In this document: positions 32,837 to 41,385 of the stretch, in pieces
Layout of the letters: each line of letters opens with the position of its first letter
Position numbering within the stretch: the stretch's first letter is position 1
DNA from: Agrobacterium tumefaciens
Lineage (GTDB): Bacteria; Pseudomonadota; Alphaproteobacteria; Rhizobiales; Rhizobiaceae
Assembly (NCBI RefSeq): GCF_005221385.1
Contig: NZ_CP039903.1
Span: forward strand, 1,860,001 to 1,924,000
Reading direction: 5' to 3'
Length of the DNA stretch: 64,000 bases
Translations under genes and position numbers: made by a program
The notes under the pieces: generated by a model
What the model was told of the DNA's origin: nothing
Seen by the model: only the letters and a program-made list of their open reading frames with translations
Databases searched by the model: none

Positions 32837-32886
32837 GAAGCCGGCACGATACCGACTTCGCATCGGAAATTCATAAGCCGTTAAGT

Positions 32887-32901
32887 TTAACGAATGGTTT
32901 A
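32887..32901 (-). promoter_or_regulatory. CtrA-like box upstream of mraZ
   Basis: On the minus strand TAAA-CCATTCG-TTAA includes the AACCAT half-site and differs by one base from TTAA-N7-TTAA. It lies about 55-70 bp upstream of the proposed -35. The box and flanks match those upstream of ddl (16507-16521). Confidence 0.5.
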
Positions 32902-33245
32902 CTTCGGCCGCAAAGACGCTTTTTCACGGCACGCCAAAGCGCGGTGAGATCGACATTTTTCCGTTTTGAAACAAGGAAATGATTTCGGCGGCGCCACTTT
33001 TGATCGCCGGCCGGACGAAGGCGCCTCTTCGCCCGGCTCACGGCCTCAGCCGGAATGGACAGAAAGCCACGTCACGATTGCGCTCTGCGCCACCGGCGAC
33101 GGAAGTGCAGCGTCAGACTTCATCGGAAACACTTCGGCAAAAGGCCTGATGGCTTCAAGCGCCGCCCGATAAGCCGGGAATCGGCCCCAAATTTGCCCGG
33201 CAATTGAACCGCAAAAGGAATTGCTGGCCCCACGGACCGCAAACG

Positions 33246-34247
33246 TCACTTCACCGCAATGACAACCTTGCCCTTCGCACGACCGGTCTGGATATAGTCC
33301 AATGCCTCATTGGTCTTTTCGAACGGGAATATCCGATCCATCACCGGACGTATGTGGCCCGCCTCGATCAGAGCGGTAATCTTTTCAAGCTGCCTGCCAT
33401 TCGCAGTCATGAAGAGAAAAGAATAGCCGATCCCCCGGCGTTTCGATTTCCTCCTGATGCCAAGGCTCAACAGGCACATGACCTGCCGAAGCGGCCAGCC
33501 GGAGCCATTCTGCCGTGCGAAATCCGGATCGGGTGGGCCGGAAATCGAAATCAGCTTGCCGCCCGGCTTCAGCACCGCAATGGATTTTTCCAGCGTGTCC
33601 TTTCCGAGGCTGTTCATCACGACATCATAACCGTGCAGCACTTTTTCGAAGTCTTCCTTCTTGTAGTCGACCACGACGTCTGCACCGAGACTTTTTACCA
33701 GATCCACGTTGGCTGTACTCGTGGTTGTGGCCACATGAGCCCCGAGATGTTTGGCAAGCTGGATCGCGATAGTGCCCACGCCGCCGGAGCCGGCATGGAT
33801 CAGCACCTTCTGTCCCTTCTGCACATTGGCCCGCTCGACAAGCACCTGCCACGCGGTCAAGGCGACAAGCGGCAAGGATGCCGCCTCTTCCATGGTCAGA
33901 TTATTCGGCTTCATCGCCACATCGGCCTCATCGATGGCAATATACTCGGCAAATGTCCCGATACGCGCCTGGTCCGGACGGGCATAGACCTCGTCACCGG
34001 GCTTGAATTTGCGGACATTGGCGCCAGCGCGGACCACAACACCCGCCACATCGTTGCCCAGCACCAGCGGAAGGCGGTACGGCAGGATGAGCTTGAAATC
34101 TCCGTCCCTGATCTTGTTGTCCAGAAGGTTGACGCTGGCGGCGCGGATTTCGACCAGAACGTCGTTTGGGCGCAATTCCGGCTCGGGGATTTCGCCGAGC
34201 CGCAATGCGCCGCCTTTCTTGTAGCGATCGATCAGAAATGATTTCAT
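33246..34247 (-). CDS. NADP-dependent quinone oxidoreductase, MDR superfamily
   Basis: A 333-residue zinc-free medium-chain oxidoreductase. The GroES-like domain covers about residues 25-110, and the Rossmann loop HAGSGGVGTIAIQLAKHLGA lies near 150. The family reduces quinones, enones or similar electrophiles with NADPH. The start is the ATG at 34247, since an open extension to 34418 overlaps the SDR gene. It follows the SDR gene by 43 bp on the same strand and is probably cotranscribed. A divergent HxlR regulator supports a role in electrophile response. Confidence 0.88.
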   Translation of the reverse strand: MKSFLIDRYKKGGALRLGEIPEPELRPNDVLVEIRAASVNLLDNKIRDGDFKLILPYRLPLVLGNDVAGVVVRAGANVRKFKPGDEVYARPDQARIGTFAEYIAIDEADVAMKPNNLTMEEAASLPLVALTAWQVLVERANVQKGQKVLIHAGSGGVGTIAIQLAKHLGAHVATTTSTANVDLVKSLGADVVVDYKKEDFEKVLHGYDVVMNSLGKDTLEKSIAVLKPGGKLISISGPPDPDFARQNGSGWPLRQVMCLLSLGIRRKSKRRGIGYSFLFMTANGRQLEKITALIEAGHIRPVMDRIFPFEKTNEALDYIQTGRAKGKVVIAVK

Positions 34248-34290
34248 CGGACTAACTCTCGTTTCTGCGGCCGGCACCGGCAATAAAAGC

Positions 34291-35106
34291 TCAATCGGCA
34301 AGTCTGCTGAATTTCCGAAAGCTCCTGTCGACGAAGGACTCAGGCAGGAAACGGCGGATGAAGCGCGCCTGCCCCGCAGCTTTTCCGGCAGTATAGCGCC
34401 GTTTCGGCGATGTCGCATTGGCAGCCTCTAGAACGACTTTTGCGACCACCTCCGGGGCATCGCCCTTTCCAATGACGTCACGCATCAGTTTCTCGGCGTC
34501 CGCGCGAACGGTATCGTAAATCGCAAGCGGCCGGTCAGGCCGCGTGATGTTCTCTTCAAAGGGGGTGCGGGTAACGCCAGGCTCGACAAGCACGATGCGG
34601 ATGCCCTGCGTCCGCACTTCGTGATCAAGGGATTCCGAATAACCTTCGACGGCGTGTTTGGTCGAGGCGTAGAGCGCATTATAGGGGGCGGGAATCAGCC
34701 CAAGGATGGAACTGAGGTTGACGATACGGCCGCGACGCTGCCGCCTCATGACGGGCAGGACGGCGTTCGTCATTCTCATGACGCCGAATACGTTGACGTC
34801 GAATACGGCCTTCGCCTGCTCCGTCGTCGATTCCTCCGCACCGCCCAGCAATCCGATCCCGGCATTGTTGACGAGAAGATCGATCCTTCCCGCGCGGCTC
34901 AGCACCTCATCCACCGCGCGCCGCACGGACGCATCGTCGGTAACGTCGCAGACCAGCATCGAAATTCCATCCTCGATATCGGGCATCGGCTTTCGGCTGG
35001 TGCCGAACACACGGTAACCGTCGCGCCGGAGCGCCTGCGCCGTCACCAGCCCGATGCCGGAGGATGCGCCCGTCACCAGGGCAATGCCGCGTTCTGTCTT
35101 GCTCAT
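34291..35106 (-). CDS. Short-chain dehydrogenase/reductase (SDR)
   Basis: A 271-residue classical SDR. The cofactor loop TGASSGIG is at 12-19, the NNAGIG structural motif near 80-90 and the catalytic YASTK near 155, with Ser in NLSSIL upstream. The Arg-rich loop after strand 2 (GTSRKP) suggests NADP(H). It heads the SDR-oxidoreductase pair and is divergent from the HxlR gene at 35196. The substrate is unknown. Confidence 0.9.
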   Translation of the reverse strand: MSKTERGIALVTGASSGIGLVTAQALRRDGYRVFGTSRKPMPDIEDGISMLVCDVTDDASVRRAVDEVLSRAGRIDLLVNNAGIGLLGGAEESTTEQAKAVFDVNVFGVMRMTNAVLPVMRRQRRGRIVNLSSILGLIPAPYNALYASTKHAVEGYSESLDHEVRTQGIRIVLVEPGVTRTPFEENITRPDRPLAIYDTVRADAEKLMRDVIGKGDAPEVVAKVVLEAANATSPKRRYTAGKAAGQARFIRRFLPESFVDRSFRKFSRLAD

Positions 35107-35149
35107 CTGCGTCCACTTTCATTTTGTTATGGAACAACAATGAGCATTG

Positions 35150-35179
35150 AGTTACTATCAAATCGATACAAAGTCACTA
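35150..35179. promoter_or_regulatory. Candidate HxlR-family operator: two AGTNACTA repeats
   Basis: AGTTACTA (35150-35157) and AGTCACTA (35172-35179) are direct repeats 22 bp apart, two helical turns. Each contains the small palindrome AGT-N-ACT. They lie in the 89-bp gap between the SDR and HxlR starts, right where both promoters must be. Confidence 0.45.
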
Positions 35180-35195
35180 CTAAAAAGATATCGAC

Positions 35196-35627
35196 ATGAA
35201 AAATCTCTCGGACCAGCCCTGCCTCATCGCCCGCAGCCTCGCCCTTGTCGGCGATGCCTGGAGCATGCTGATCATGCGCGATGCCCATGCGGGCCTCACC
35301 CGCTTTGATGATTTTCGCAAGAGCCTCGGCATCGCGCCGACGATGCTGACGGCGCGGCTTTCATCGCTGACCGAAGAGGGATTGCTGGTGAAACGCCGTT
35401 ATTCCGATCGTCCGCCACGCTACGAATATATGTTGACGGAAGCCGGTCGCGATTTTCTGCCGGTGCTGTTTGCAATTGGCGCATGGGGAAACAAGCATCG
35501 CGGCGGCGGTGAGGTAACCCGTTTTTTCGACGCTGAGACCGGAACGGAAATCGATCCCGTCACCATAGACCGCGTGACCGGCGCCCCGGTCGGAACCCGT
35601 CCCATCCGTATCGAGAAACCCGAATGA
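35196..35627 (+). CDS. HxlR-family winged-helix regulator
   Basis: A 143-residue HxlR-type regulator with the winged HTH at about residues 9-100 (CLIARSLALVGDAWSMLIMR, FRKSLGIAPTMLTARLSSL). Cys9 is where redox-sensing HxlR proteins such as YodB, HypR and QorR keep their sensor cysteine; sensing is inferred, not shown. It is divergent from the SDR/quinone-oxidoreductase pair, so the likely target is that operon and itself. A short hairpin follows the gene. Confidence 0.88.
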   Translation: MKNLSDQPCLIARSLALVGDAWSMLIMRDAHAGLTRFDDFRKSLGIAPTMLTARLSSLTEEGLLVKRRYSDRPPRYEYMLTEAGRDFLPVLFAIGAWGNKHRGGGEVTRFFDAETGTEIDPVTIDRVTGAPVGTRPIRIEKPE

Positions 35628-35662
35628 GCACGCGTCGCAGAGAGTGATCACCTTCACCGCAA

Positions 35663-35687
35663 ATGCTCCGGATTAGCAGCGGAGCAT
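35663..35687. terminator. Hairpin between the HxlR gene and rnpB
   Basis: ATGCTCCG / CGGAGCAT (8 bp, 9-base loop) lies between two convergent transcription units. It has only short T or A runs, so it is a modest bidirectional terminator. Confidence 0.5.
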
Positions 35688-35709
35688 CGCACACAGGCAG
35701 GAAAATTCG

Positions 35710-36107
35710 CCAGTTGGCCTGTAAGCCGGGTTCTGTATGGCTCCGGTTTGACCCGGAACGTGGCAGCCATTCATCTGGGACGGCATTTGCATGCCGCCTC
35801 GCGCAACCCACCCGGATGACGGACCCGGAAACCGGCTGTAAACGGGCTTTCGCCCGTCCCGTGTCATCCCTATTCGGTCTTGCTCCCGGTGGGGTTTACC
35901 TTGCCACCACTGTCACCAGCGGCGCGGTGGGCTCTTACCCCACCCTTTCACCCTTACCATGCAAGGCATGGCGGTTTGCTCTCTGTGGCACTTTCCCTGG
36001 GGTCACCCCCGCCGGACGTTATCCGGCACCGTATTTCCGTGGAGCCCGGACTTTCCTCACCTTACCGTCTTTCGACATTGGTAAAGCGCGGCTGCCCGGC
36101 CAACTGG
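35710..36107 (-). ncRNA. rnpB: RNase P RNA, type A
   Basis: About 398 nucleotides. The conserved P4 strand GAGGAAAGTCCGGGCTCC is at about 36044-36061 read on the minus strand, and the partner region with ACAGAACCCGGCTTACAGGCC is near the 3' end. Complementary ends CCAGTTGGCC / GGCCAACTGG close helix P1 and set both ends. Several long paired stems (GCATGC..., CGGGACGGGCGAAAGCCCG) fit the type A architecture. It is the catalytic RNA for tRNA 5' processing. Its promoter must lie in the 56 bp up to the oxidase stop at 36164 or slightly into that gene. Confidence 0.97.
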
Positions 36108-36163
36108 CATGGGCTGCATAACCATGTTCTGGAGCGAAAGCCACCGAAAAGCGCAATCAAGGA

Positions 36164-37354
36164 TCAAAGAAATGCGGGCGTGAAATCCGTCGTGAAAGCA
36201 CCGTCGGCGATTTCTCCATCCCGCAGCAGTGCGGCACCCAGCCGCCCGATCTCATCGGAACTCTTGGCCGCGGTTCCATTGCCGCCGGTCAGAACCGCGA
36301 TACGCGGCGAGGCGGTAAAGCCGATGGCGGGATAACCGCTCCGCGTTTTGGAGACGACGCAGGCGGCCATCGAAACACGCGAAAGATCGACGGCAGGTAC
36401 CAGCGTTCCGACGATGGCCGACAGGTGATCACGCACGCTTTCACGTCCGCCGGACCGGAACCATTCCCGGATTTCCGGATCGCTGCCAACCGCCTTGTCG
36501 TCGGGATCACCACCGATTTTGAGATAGAATTTGCCATCGGGATACCGCACCGGCGGCAGAAGATAGATATGTTTCGTGGTGTCGTGCGGCTCGTAGATCA
36601 GCGACGGCATAGCCGCATATTGCCCAAGATCTGCTTCATCAATCTCGAAGAAAGCGATGGTCCGCGCATAGACATTGAGTTCGACAGGCTTCGGCAGCAA
36701 ATCTTTCGTAATCGAGAAACCACCGGCCGCCACCAGCACCCGATCTGCGGTATAAACCGCCCCCGAAGCCGTCTGCACCGAAGCGCGGCCATCCTCTTCC
36801 CGCGTCGAGACGACGATATCGTCGATCAGCGTGACACCGGCCTTTTCCGCCAGAATGGCCTGCGCCTTCACCAGCCCACGCGGGTTGACGTAACCGGCAT
36901 TGTCCCTTTCGAACACGCCTTCACAGCCCGGTTCGAAGGAAAAATAGGGAAACCGGCTTTTCAGGCTTTCGCCGTCCAGCAATTCCGTTGCAACACCGAG
37001 CCGCGTCGCCGCTTTGCGAACATCATCGATAAAGGGATTATCCCCGCCCCGCTGAGGCCCCACCATCAGGCAACCGACCGGCGCGTAAAATTCCACGCCG
37101 CTTCTCGCGGCAATATCGGCATAACGCGCAATCGAGCGGTTGGCGAGCAGCGCCCAGTCGGCATCACCATCGATGGTGCGGGTAATCCGCGCTTCATCAT
37201 AGTGACTGGCGAAAACGCCATGATGTGATTTGATATCGGCGGGTTCACCGGGGCCGATCAGCGCCACGCCATCCACCGTTTCGGCCAGATGTCGGGCAGC
37301 GGCGGCACCCATCATGCCGCGACCCACGACGATATAATTGAAATGTCCCGACAT
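36164..37354 (-). CDS. FAD-dependent amine oxidoreductase (DAO family), copy 2
   Basis: A 396-residue D-amino-acid/sarcosine oxidase-type flavoenzyme. The dinucleotide-binding YIVVGRGMMGAAAARHL is at residues 7-23, and the C-terminal RSGYPAIGFTASPRIAVLTGGNGTAAKSS is the FAD-closing motif. The arginine in GRG replaces the usual Ala of GxGxxG. The start at 37354 has GAGGGCGGC upstream. It follows its paralogue at 38601 by 59 bp on the same strand, so the pair is probably one operon from a tandem duplication. Substrate is unknown; monomeric sarcosine oxidase and N-methyltryptophan oxidase are the nearest types. Confidence 0.87.
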   Translation of the reverse strand: MSGHFNYIVVGRGMMGAAAARHLAETVDGVALIGPGEPADIKSHHGVFASHYDEARITRTIDGDADWALLANRSIARYADIAARSGVEFYAPVGCLMVGPQRGGDNPFIDDVRKAATRLGVATELLDGESLKSRFPYFSFEPGCEGVFERDNAGYVNPRGLVKAQAILAEKAGVTLIDDIVVSTREEDGRASVQTASGAVYTADRVLVAAGGFSITKDLLPKPVELNVYARTIAFFEIDEADLGQYAAMPSLIYEPHDTTKHIYLLPPVRYPDGKFYLKIGGDPDDKAVGSDPEIREWFRSGGRESVRDHLSAIVGTLVPAVDLSRVSMAACVVSKTRSGYPAIGFTASPRIAVLTGGNGTAAKSSDEIGRLGAALLRDGEIADGAFTTDFTPAFL

Positions 37355-37413
37355 GCCGCCCTCTTCATTCACCCAGTTCGATAGCAACCTTGTAGCCGCT
37401 TCGCAGAGGCATG

Positions 37414-38601
37414 TCAGACGAAAACCGGCGACATTTCAGCCGCGAACTCATCCTCGGTCAGTTGACCGTTCAAAAGCAACACAGCGCCCAGCCGTCCGAT
37501 CTCGTCCGAAGACTTGGCGGAGACGAAATTGCCGCCGGTCAGAACTGCGATATTGGAGGATTGCGTATAGCCGATATAGGGATAACCACTGCGGGTAATC
37601 GATGCGACACAGGAGCCGGAGGTCACGGGGCAGCCGGCAAGTTCGGGCATCAGCGACAGGGCTTTCCTCGTCAGGAATTCCACCTCGCCCGGCGTGCCGT
37701 CGGAATGGAACCAGTCCACCGCCTCGGCCAGTGTCTCGAGCCTGCCCTTCTCGCTTTCGCCGCCGATCTTCAGATAGACCTTGCCATCGGGATAGCGTAC
37801 CGGCGGCAGGATGTAGACGATGTCGTCCTCCGTCTCCGCCAGCACGATGGTTGACGGCATGGCGCCGAACAGCGCTTGCCTTGTCTCATCGAGCTCGAAA
37901 AATACGATGGTGCGACCGGTGGCCGCCATATCGACCGGCGAAGGCAACAGCTCAGCCATATTGGTAAAACCACCCGCGGCCACGATGACCTTTTCAGCGG
38001 TGTGAACAGCACCTTCCCGCGTTACCACCTCGACGCCATGCGAGGTATCGCGAATATGCGCCGCGGTCTCACGCACCAAATGCGCGCCCTGTGCCTCGGC
38101 AATTGCGCATTGCGCCTTCACCAAGGCGCGCGGATTGATGTGGCCGGCATTACCGGCCTCGAAGCAACCACCGTGATCGGCAGGGAGCGAGAACATTGGA
38201 AACCGGCCAGCCAGCGCGTCAGCGCCGAGCGTTTCCACGCCAAGACCGAGACGGTCGGCAGAGGAAAGCGCCCGCGACATATAATCTCCGGCAAGCCCCT
38301 TGCCGTTTCCGGTAAACAGGCAGCCCGCTTCGGTGAAGAAACGGATGCCGCTTTTGGCTTCAATCTCCGCATAACGGCGGATGGAACGTTGCGCCAGTTC
38401 CGCCCAGACCGGATCGCCGTCAAACCCACGGGTAATGCGCGCTTCGTCGTAGTGGCTCGAAAATACGCCTTTGTGGGTCTTGCGATCGGCGGGCTCGGCC
38501 GGCCCGATCAATGCCACACCATCCGTTTGCGCCGAAAGGTGCCGCGCCGCGGCCGCACCCATCATCCCGGCCCCGACCACGATATATTTGAAATCCGGCA
38601 T
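37414..38601 (-). CDS. FAD-dependent amine oxidoreductase (DAO family), copy 1
   Basis: A 395-residue paralogue of the next gene, similar over its whole length (the same GVFSSHYDEARITR, PPVRYPDGK.YLKIGG and AKSSDEIGRLGA blocks). The FAD loop YIVVGAGMMGAAAARHL is canonical here. The frame is open to 38787, but the ATG at 38601 with CGGAG upstream gives the family N-terminus. It is the promoter-proximal gene of the pair. Confidence 0.88.
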   Translation of the reverse strand: MPDFKYIVVGAGMMGAAAARHLSAQTDGVALIGPAEPADRKTHKGVFSSHYDEARITRGFDGDPVWAELAQRSIRRYAEIEAKSGIRFFTEAGCLFTGNGKGLAGDYMSRALSSADRLGLGVETLGADALAGRFPMFSLPADHGGCFEAGNAGHINPRALVKAQCAIAEAQGAHLVRETAAHIRDTSHGVEVVTREGAVHTAEKVIVAAGGFTNMAELLPSPVDMAATGRTIVFFELDETRQALFGAMPSTIVLAETEDDIVYILPPVRYPDGKVYLKIGGESEKGRLETLAEAVDWFHSDGTPGEVEFLTRKALSLMPELAGCPVTSGSCVASITRSGYPYIGYTQSSNIAVLTGGNFVSAKSSDEIGRLGAVLLLNGQLTEDEFAAEMSPVFV

Positions 38602-38642
38602 GACATGCTCCGTATCAGATTTATCCCTGACTACAGCATGCC

Positions 38643-38743
38643 CGCGCGAACCGGAATCGCTTTTCGCAAAAGCTTGGGGCGTTGTCGGATTTCCGGGCGG
38701 AAAAACCGGTTCCGCTTTTCCAGGAAATGCTTCCTGAAAAGAT
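38643..38743. repeat. Rhizobial intergenic repeat-like segment
   Basis: Two related blocks, GAACCGGAATCGCTTTTCGC and AACCGGTTCCGCTTTTCC, sit in this gap before the DAO pair. They resemble the AAACCGGTTTCCNCTTTTC repeats seen often between Rhizobiaceae genes. Recognition is from memory, with no second copy in the window. Confidence 0.35.
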
Positions 38744-38753
38744 ACGCAAAACC

Positions 38754-39293
38754 TCAGCTGGCCAGCAGCGCCTGCACCTTGCCGCAATAACGCTTGGACA
38801 CCGGGTTCATCCGTGTGGCGCCATGGCCGGCATTATAACGCAGGATCGTGCTGCAAACCTGCCCGCCGCCAAGCTGGTGGGCGGTCGCCAGATATTGCAT
38901 GCCCCAGCGAATATTGGTCTCGGGATCGTAGAGCGCCTTTGTCGTGCCGCGAAAACCCATCATGCGCGCCGTGGCCGGCTTGATCTGCATCAGCCCGACC
39001 TCGCCTGCGCTGCCGCGAGCCTTGGGGTTGAACCTGCTTTCCACCGAAACCACGGCATGCGCCAGATTGGTGGGAACGCCATAACGCTTGGCATATTTGA
39101 CGATCAGATCGGAATAGTCGTTCTTCAGCGACGCAGGCAGACTCTTTTCCGGAATGGGATAACCGGGCTTGCGGAAGAAGGTCTCCAGCGTCACCGTTTT
39201 GGTCTTGACGTCCTCGTCTTTGGCAAAAGCAATCCCCGCCTGTGAAGCGAGCATAACAACACCCGCCGCAACAGCAACAACAACCCTGTTCAT
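38754..39293 (-). CDS. Lytic transglycosylase, SLT domain, secreted
   Basis: A 179-residue periplasmic SLT-family lytic transglycosylase. The signal peptide is residues 1-24. The catalytic Glu is E85 in SVESRFNP, with GLMQIKPATARMMGF and ILRYNAGHG completing the lysozyme-like fold. It cleaves glycan strands to 1,6-anhydro ends. The ATG at 39293 puts the signal peptide first; GGAG lies rather far upstream (about 14 bases). It lies 41 bp before the amidase group's far side, with no overlap. Confidence 0.88.
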   Translation of the reverse strand: MNRVVVAVAAGVVMLASQAGIAFAKDEDVKTKTVTLETFFRKPGYPIPEKSLPASLKNDYSDLIVKYAKRYGVPTNLAHAVVSVESRFNPKARGSAGEVGLMQIKPATARMMGFRGTTKALYDPETNIRWGMQYLATAHQLGGGQVCSTILRYNAGHGATRMNPVSKRYCGKVQALLAS

Positions 39294-39540
39294 ATGTAGA
39301 AAAAGTCTCCAGATCGGATGACTGAACCAATGAAGCGACACAAATATTCAGCGCCCGGAAAGTCGATCGCGACCTTCCGCAGTCCAGTCTCCTTGATTGA
39401 TATTGACGGTTGGTTCCCCTGAAGAACGACACCGCATGCAGTGCTGTTCTTAAACTTCCTCAATGCGGATTAACTGTGGCACATCAAAAAAAGCGACTTG
39501 AACGCCCGGAAAACAGGGAACTATTTTCCAGAATTCGCGT

Positions 39541-40320
39541 TTAAGCGGCCGAAAATTTCGGCAGGCTGGCAATCAACCGGTGAAGCGTGTCGATGGTGGA
39601 AAAATCCGCGATGCCATCCACCAGAGCCGGACGGAAATGCCGCTGGAAGGCAGCAACGGCGCCTTCGGTCTTTTCGCAATAAGCGCCTGTTATTTCAACG
39701 CCATATCCATAAATGGACAGCATCGACTGAAGTGCTTCCACCGGCTGCCCATGGTCGCCGCGCTGGAAAAAGCGCCCGCCGCGGATCGGCGCAGGCTCCA
39801 CCCAGTGACCGACACCGTTCTGCGACAGGATGTCCCACGGGAATTTTTCGCCCGGATCGACCTTGCGGATAGGCGCTACGTCCGAGTGGGCAAGCACCCG
39901 TTCAGGCGCGATATTCCAGCGCTGGCCGCAATCGCGACACAATTCGATGACGGCGTCGACCTGTTTCTTCGGGAATTCCGGCAAACCGCCGGGGTGGCCC
40001 TGATTGGCGATTTCGATGCCGATGGAGCGGGAATTGATGTCCTGATCCCCTGCCCAGGTGCTTTTGCCCGCATGCCAGGCGCGGCGGGTTTCCGGCACCA
40101 TCTGGATGACGCGGCCGTCCTCGAAAACGAAATAATGGCTGGAGACCTGGCTTTCGGGATTGCAGAGCCACGACAGCGCGCCGTCCGCCGTCGTCATGCC
40201 GGTATAATGCAGAAGAATGATATCGGGGCCGACCACATCAAGTCTTTCGCCATGATTAGGCGACGGCGCAACGGCTGCGCCCGGAAAATCCGGGGTAAAA
40301 TCCGGCAGACATTCACTCAT
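39541..40320 (-). CDS. N-acetylmuramoyl-L-alanine amidase, AmiD-like
   Basis: A 259-residue amidase_2 enzyme with a C-terminal peptidoglycan-binding domain (about 190-255, HGQPVEALQSMLSIYGYGVE). Zinc ligands H38 (LLHYTG), H145 (AHSDVAP) and D155 are visible, with E103 nearby. No signal peptide is seen, so it may act in the cytoplasm on recycled muropeptides (AmpD-like) or be exported otherwise. Its ATG overlaps the DjlA-like stop (ATGA). Confidence 0.88.
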   Translation of the reverse strand: MSECLPDFTPDFPGAAVAPSPNHGERLDVVGPDIILLHYTGMTTADGALSWLCNPESQVSSHYFVFEDGRVIQMVPETRRAWHAGKSTWAGDQDINSRSIGIEIANQGHPGGLPEFPKKQVDAVIELCRDCGQRWNIAPERVLAHSDVAPIRKVDPGEKFPWDILSQNGVGHWVEPAPIRGGRFFQRGDHGQPVEALQSMLSIYGYGVEITGAYCEKTEGAVAAFQRHFRPALVDGIADFSTIDTLHRLIASLPKFSAA

Positions 40321-41069
40321 GCGACGCGGCGTTCTTTCTCGATGGCCGCATAGGCGGCATTGAGAGCCGCCATACGCTCATTGGCGGCAGCATGCAATTC
40401 CATAGGCACGCCGCGTGCAATGAGCTTGTCGGGATGGTGTTCGGCAACCAGCGAACGGTAACGCTTGCGAATATCCAGAAAGTCGTCCGAGGGCGAAACG
40501 CCAAGCACACGATAAGGATCGCGCCCGTCCATATGGACATGCCGCGCCATGATCGTTTCGAAGTGGTCTTCGGTGATATGGAATATCTCAGCGATACGGC
40601 CAAGGAAGGCCAGTTCCCGCTCGTGGATCAGCCCATCGGCCTTGGCGATGTGAAACAGTCCGTCGATGACGCTTTCCAGCATCTCGCAATTATCGTGCCC
40701 GGAACCGCAGAGACCGGCAAGGCGCTCGGCATAGGCCTCGTATCCGGCAACGTCCTGACGCGCGAGATTGTAAAGACGGGCAACGTTTCGCGCTTCTTCT
40801 TCGGGAAAATCGAAGATTTGACGGAAGGCGCGCACCTCGGCGTCGTTGACGACGCCGTCAGCCTTCGCCATCTTGGCGGAGAGTGCGATAATCGCGACGG
40901 AAAAGGAAACCTTGCGCCGCGTCTCCGGGTCTCCTTCAAAGAGGGTGCGGATGGCTTCAACCACGCGTCCAAGCGCACCGCCTGCCGCGTCGCCGATTGC
41001 GCCGAGCAGCCGCTCCCACAGGGATGAAATTTGCAGACAGGCAAAATCGAACATCATGCCGTCAAGCAT
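40317..41069 (-). CDS. DjlA-like co-chaperone (TerB domain plus C-terminal J domain)
   Basis: About 250 residues. The TerB/DjlA-type helical domain is at about 45-165 (VSFSVAIIALSAKMAKADG), and the J domain at about 180-245 carries the HPD tripeptide (AEHHPDKL) that stimulates DnaK. Enteric DjlA has an N-terminal membrane anchor; here only a short hydrophobic start (MMFDFACLQI) is seen. The start is uncertain: TTG 41093, ATG 41069 or ATG 41057, none with a strong ribosome-binding site. It is translationally coupled to the amidase. Confidence 0.8.
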   Translation of the reverse strand: MLDGMMFDFACLQISSLWERLLGAIGDAAGGALGRVVEAIRTLFEGDPETRRKVSFSVAIIALSAKMAKADGVVNDAEVRAFRQIFDFPEEEARNVARLYNLARQDVAGYEAYAERLAGLCGSGHDNCEMLESVIDGLFHIAKADGLIHERELAFLGRIAEIFHITEDHFETIMARHVHMDGRDPYRVLGVSPSDDFLDIRKRYRSLVAEHHPDKLIARGVPMELHAAANERMAALNAAYAAIEKERRVA

Positions 41070-41385
41070 GACGGGATATTGCCGTGAATGCAATATGTCC
41101 GGCAGTGCTGCGGCATTAACTTTTATTCATCTTTGCGACAGTTTTGCTTCAGGAACAAGAAGGGGGCAAACGGCACGGCCGGGGTTTTCCACAGGTGACG
41201 CAAGCGGACACAGGCAGTTGGTGGCCTCGACGCGGATTGAAACGATTATATTCCGTCAGTTTCCTCAAGCCGCTGAAAAGCCGCGAGAAATCGGCGTTTT
41301 TCTTGATAAATTCACTTTACACCTACACGCGGCTGTCGCATCCATTTGCCAGACATGTCTTTGAGTTTATGCAAAAAGGAGAGCC
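41070..41385. other. 316-bp gap with no recognised feature
   Basis: Divergent promoter region of the djlA-like gene (minus) and the phosphofructokinase gene (plus). No hairpin, repeat or small gene with a ribosome-binding site is evident. An 81-codon plus-strand frame (41144-41389) has no family resemblance. Confidence 0.5.

Larger units (their letters stand above)
32626..33245. promoter_or_regulatory. 620-bp non-coding region upstream of mraZ
   Basis: It holds a leader of about 170 bases, the mraZ promoter with its TGGG array (32802-32836) and the CtrA-like box (32887-32901). From about 32910 to 33245 I see no regulatory signal; a GTG frame 33046-33249 that overlaps the oxidoreductase stop is probably not a gene. 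Confidence 0.55.

Noticed and set aside
33046-33249. 67-codon minus-strand frame after the quinone oxidoreductase (GTGA overlap)
   Set aside because: No recognisable domain, no ribosome-binding site, and a GTG start inside the upstream stop; kept only as unproven.
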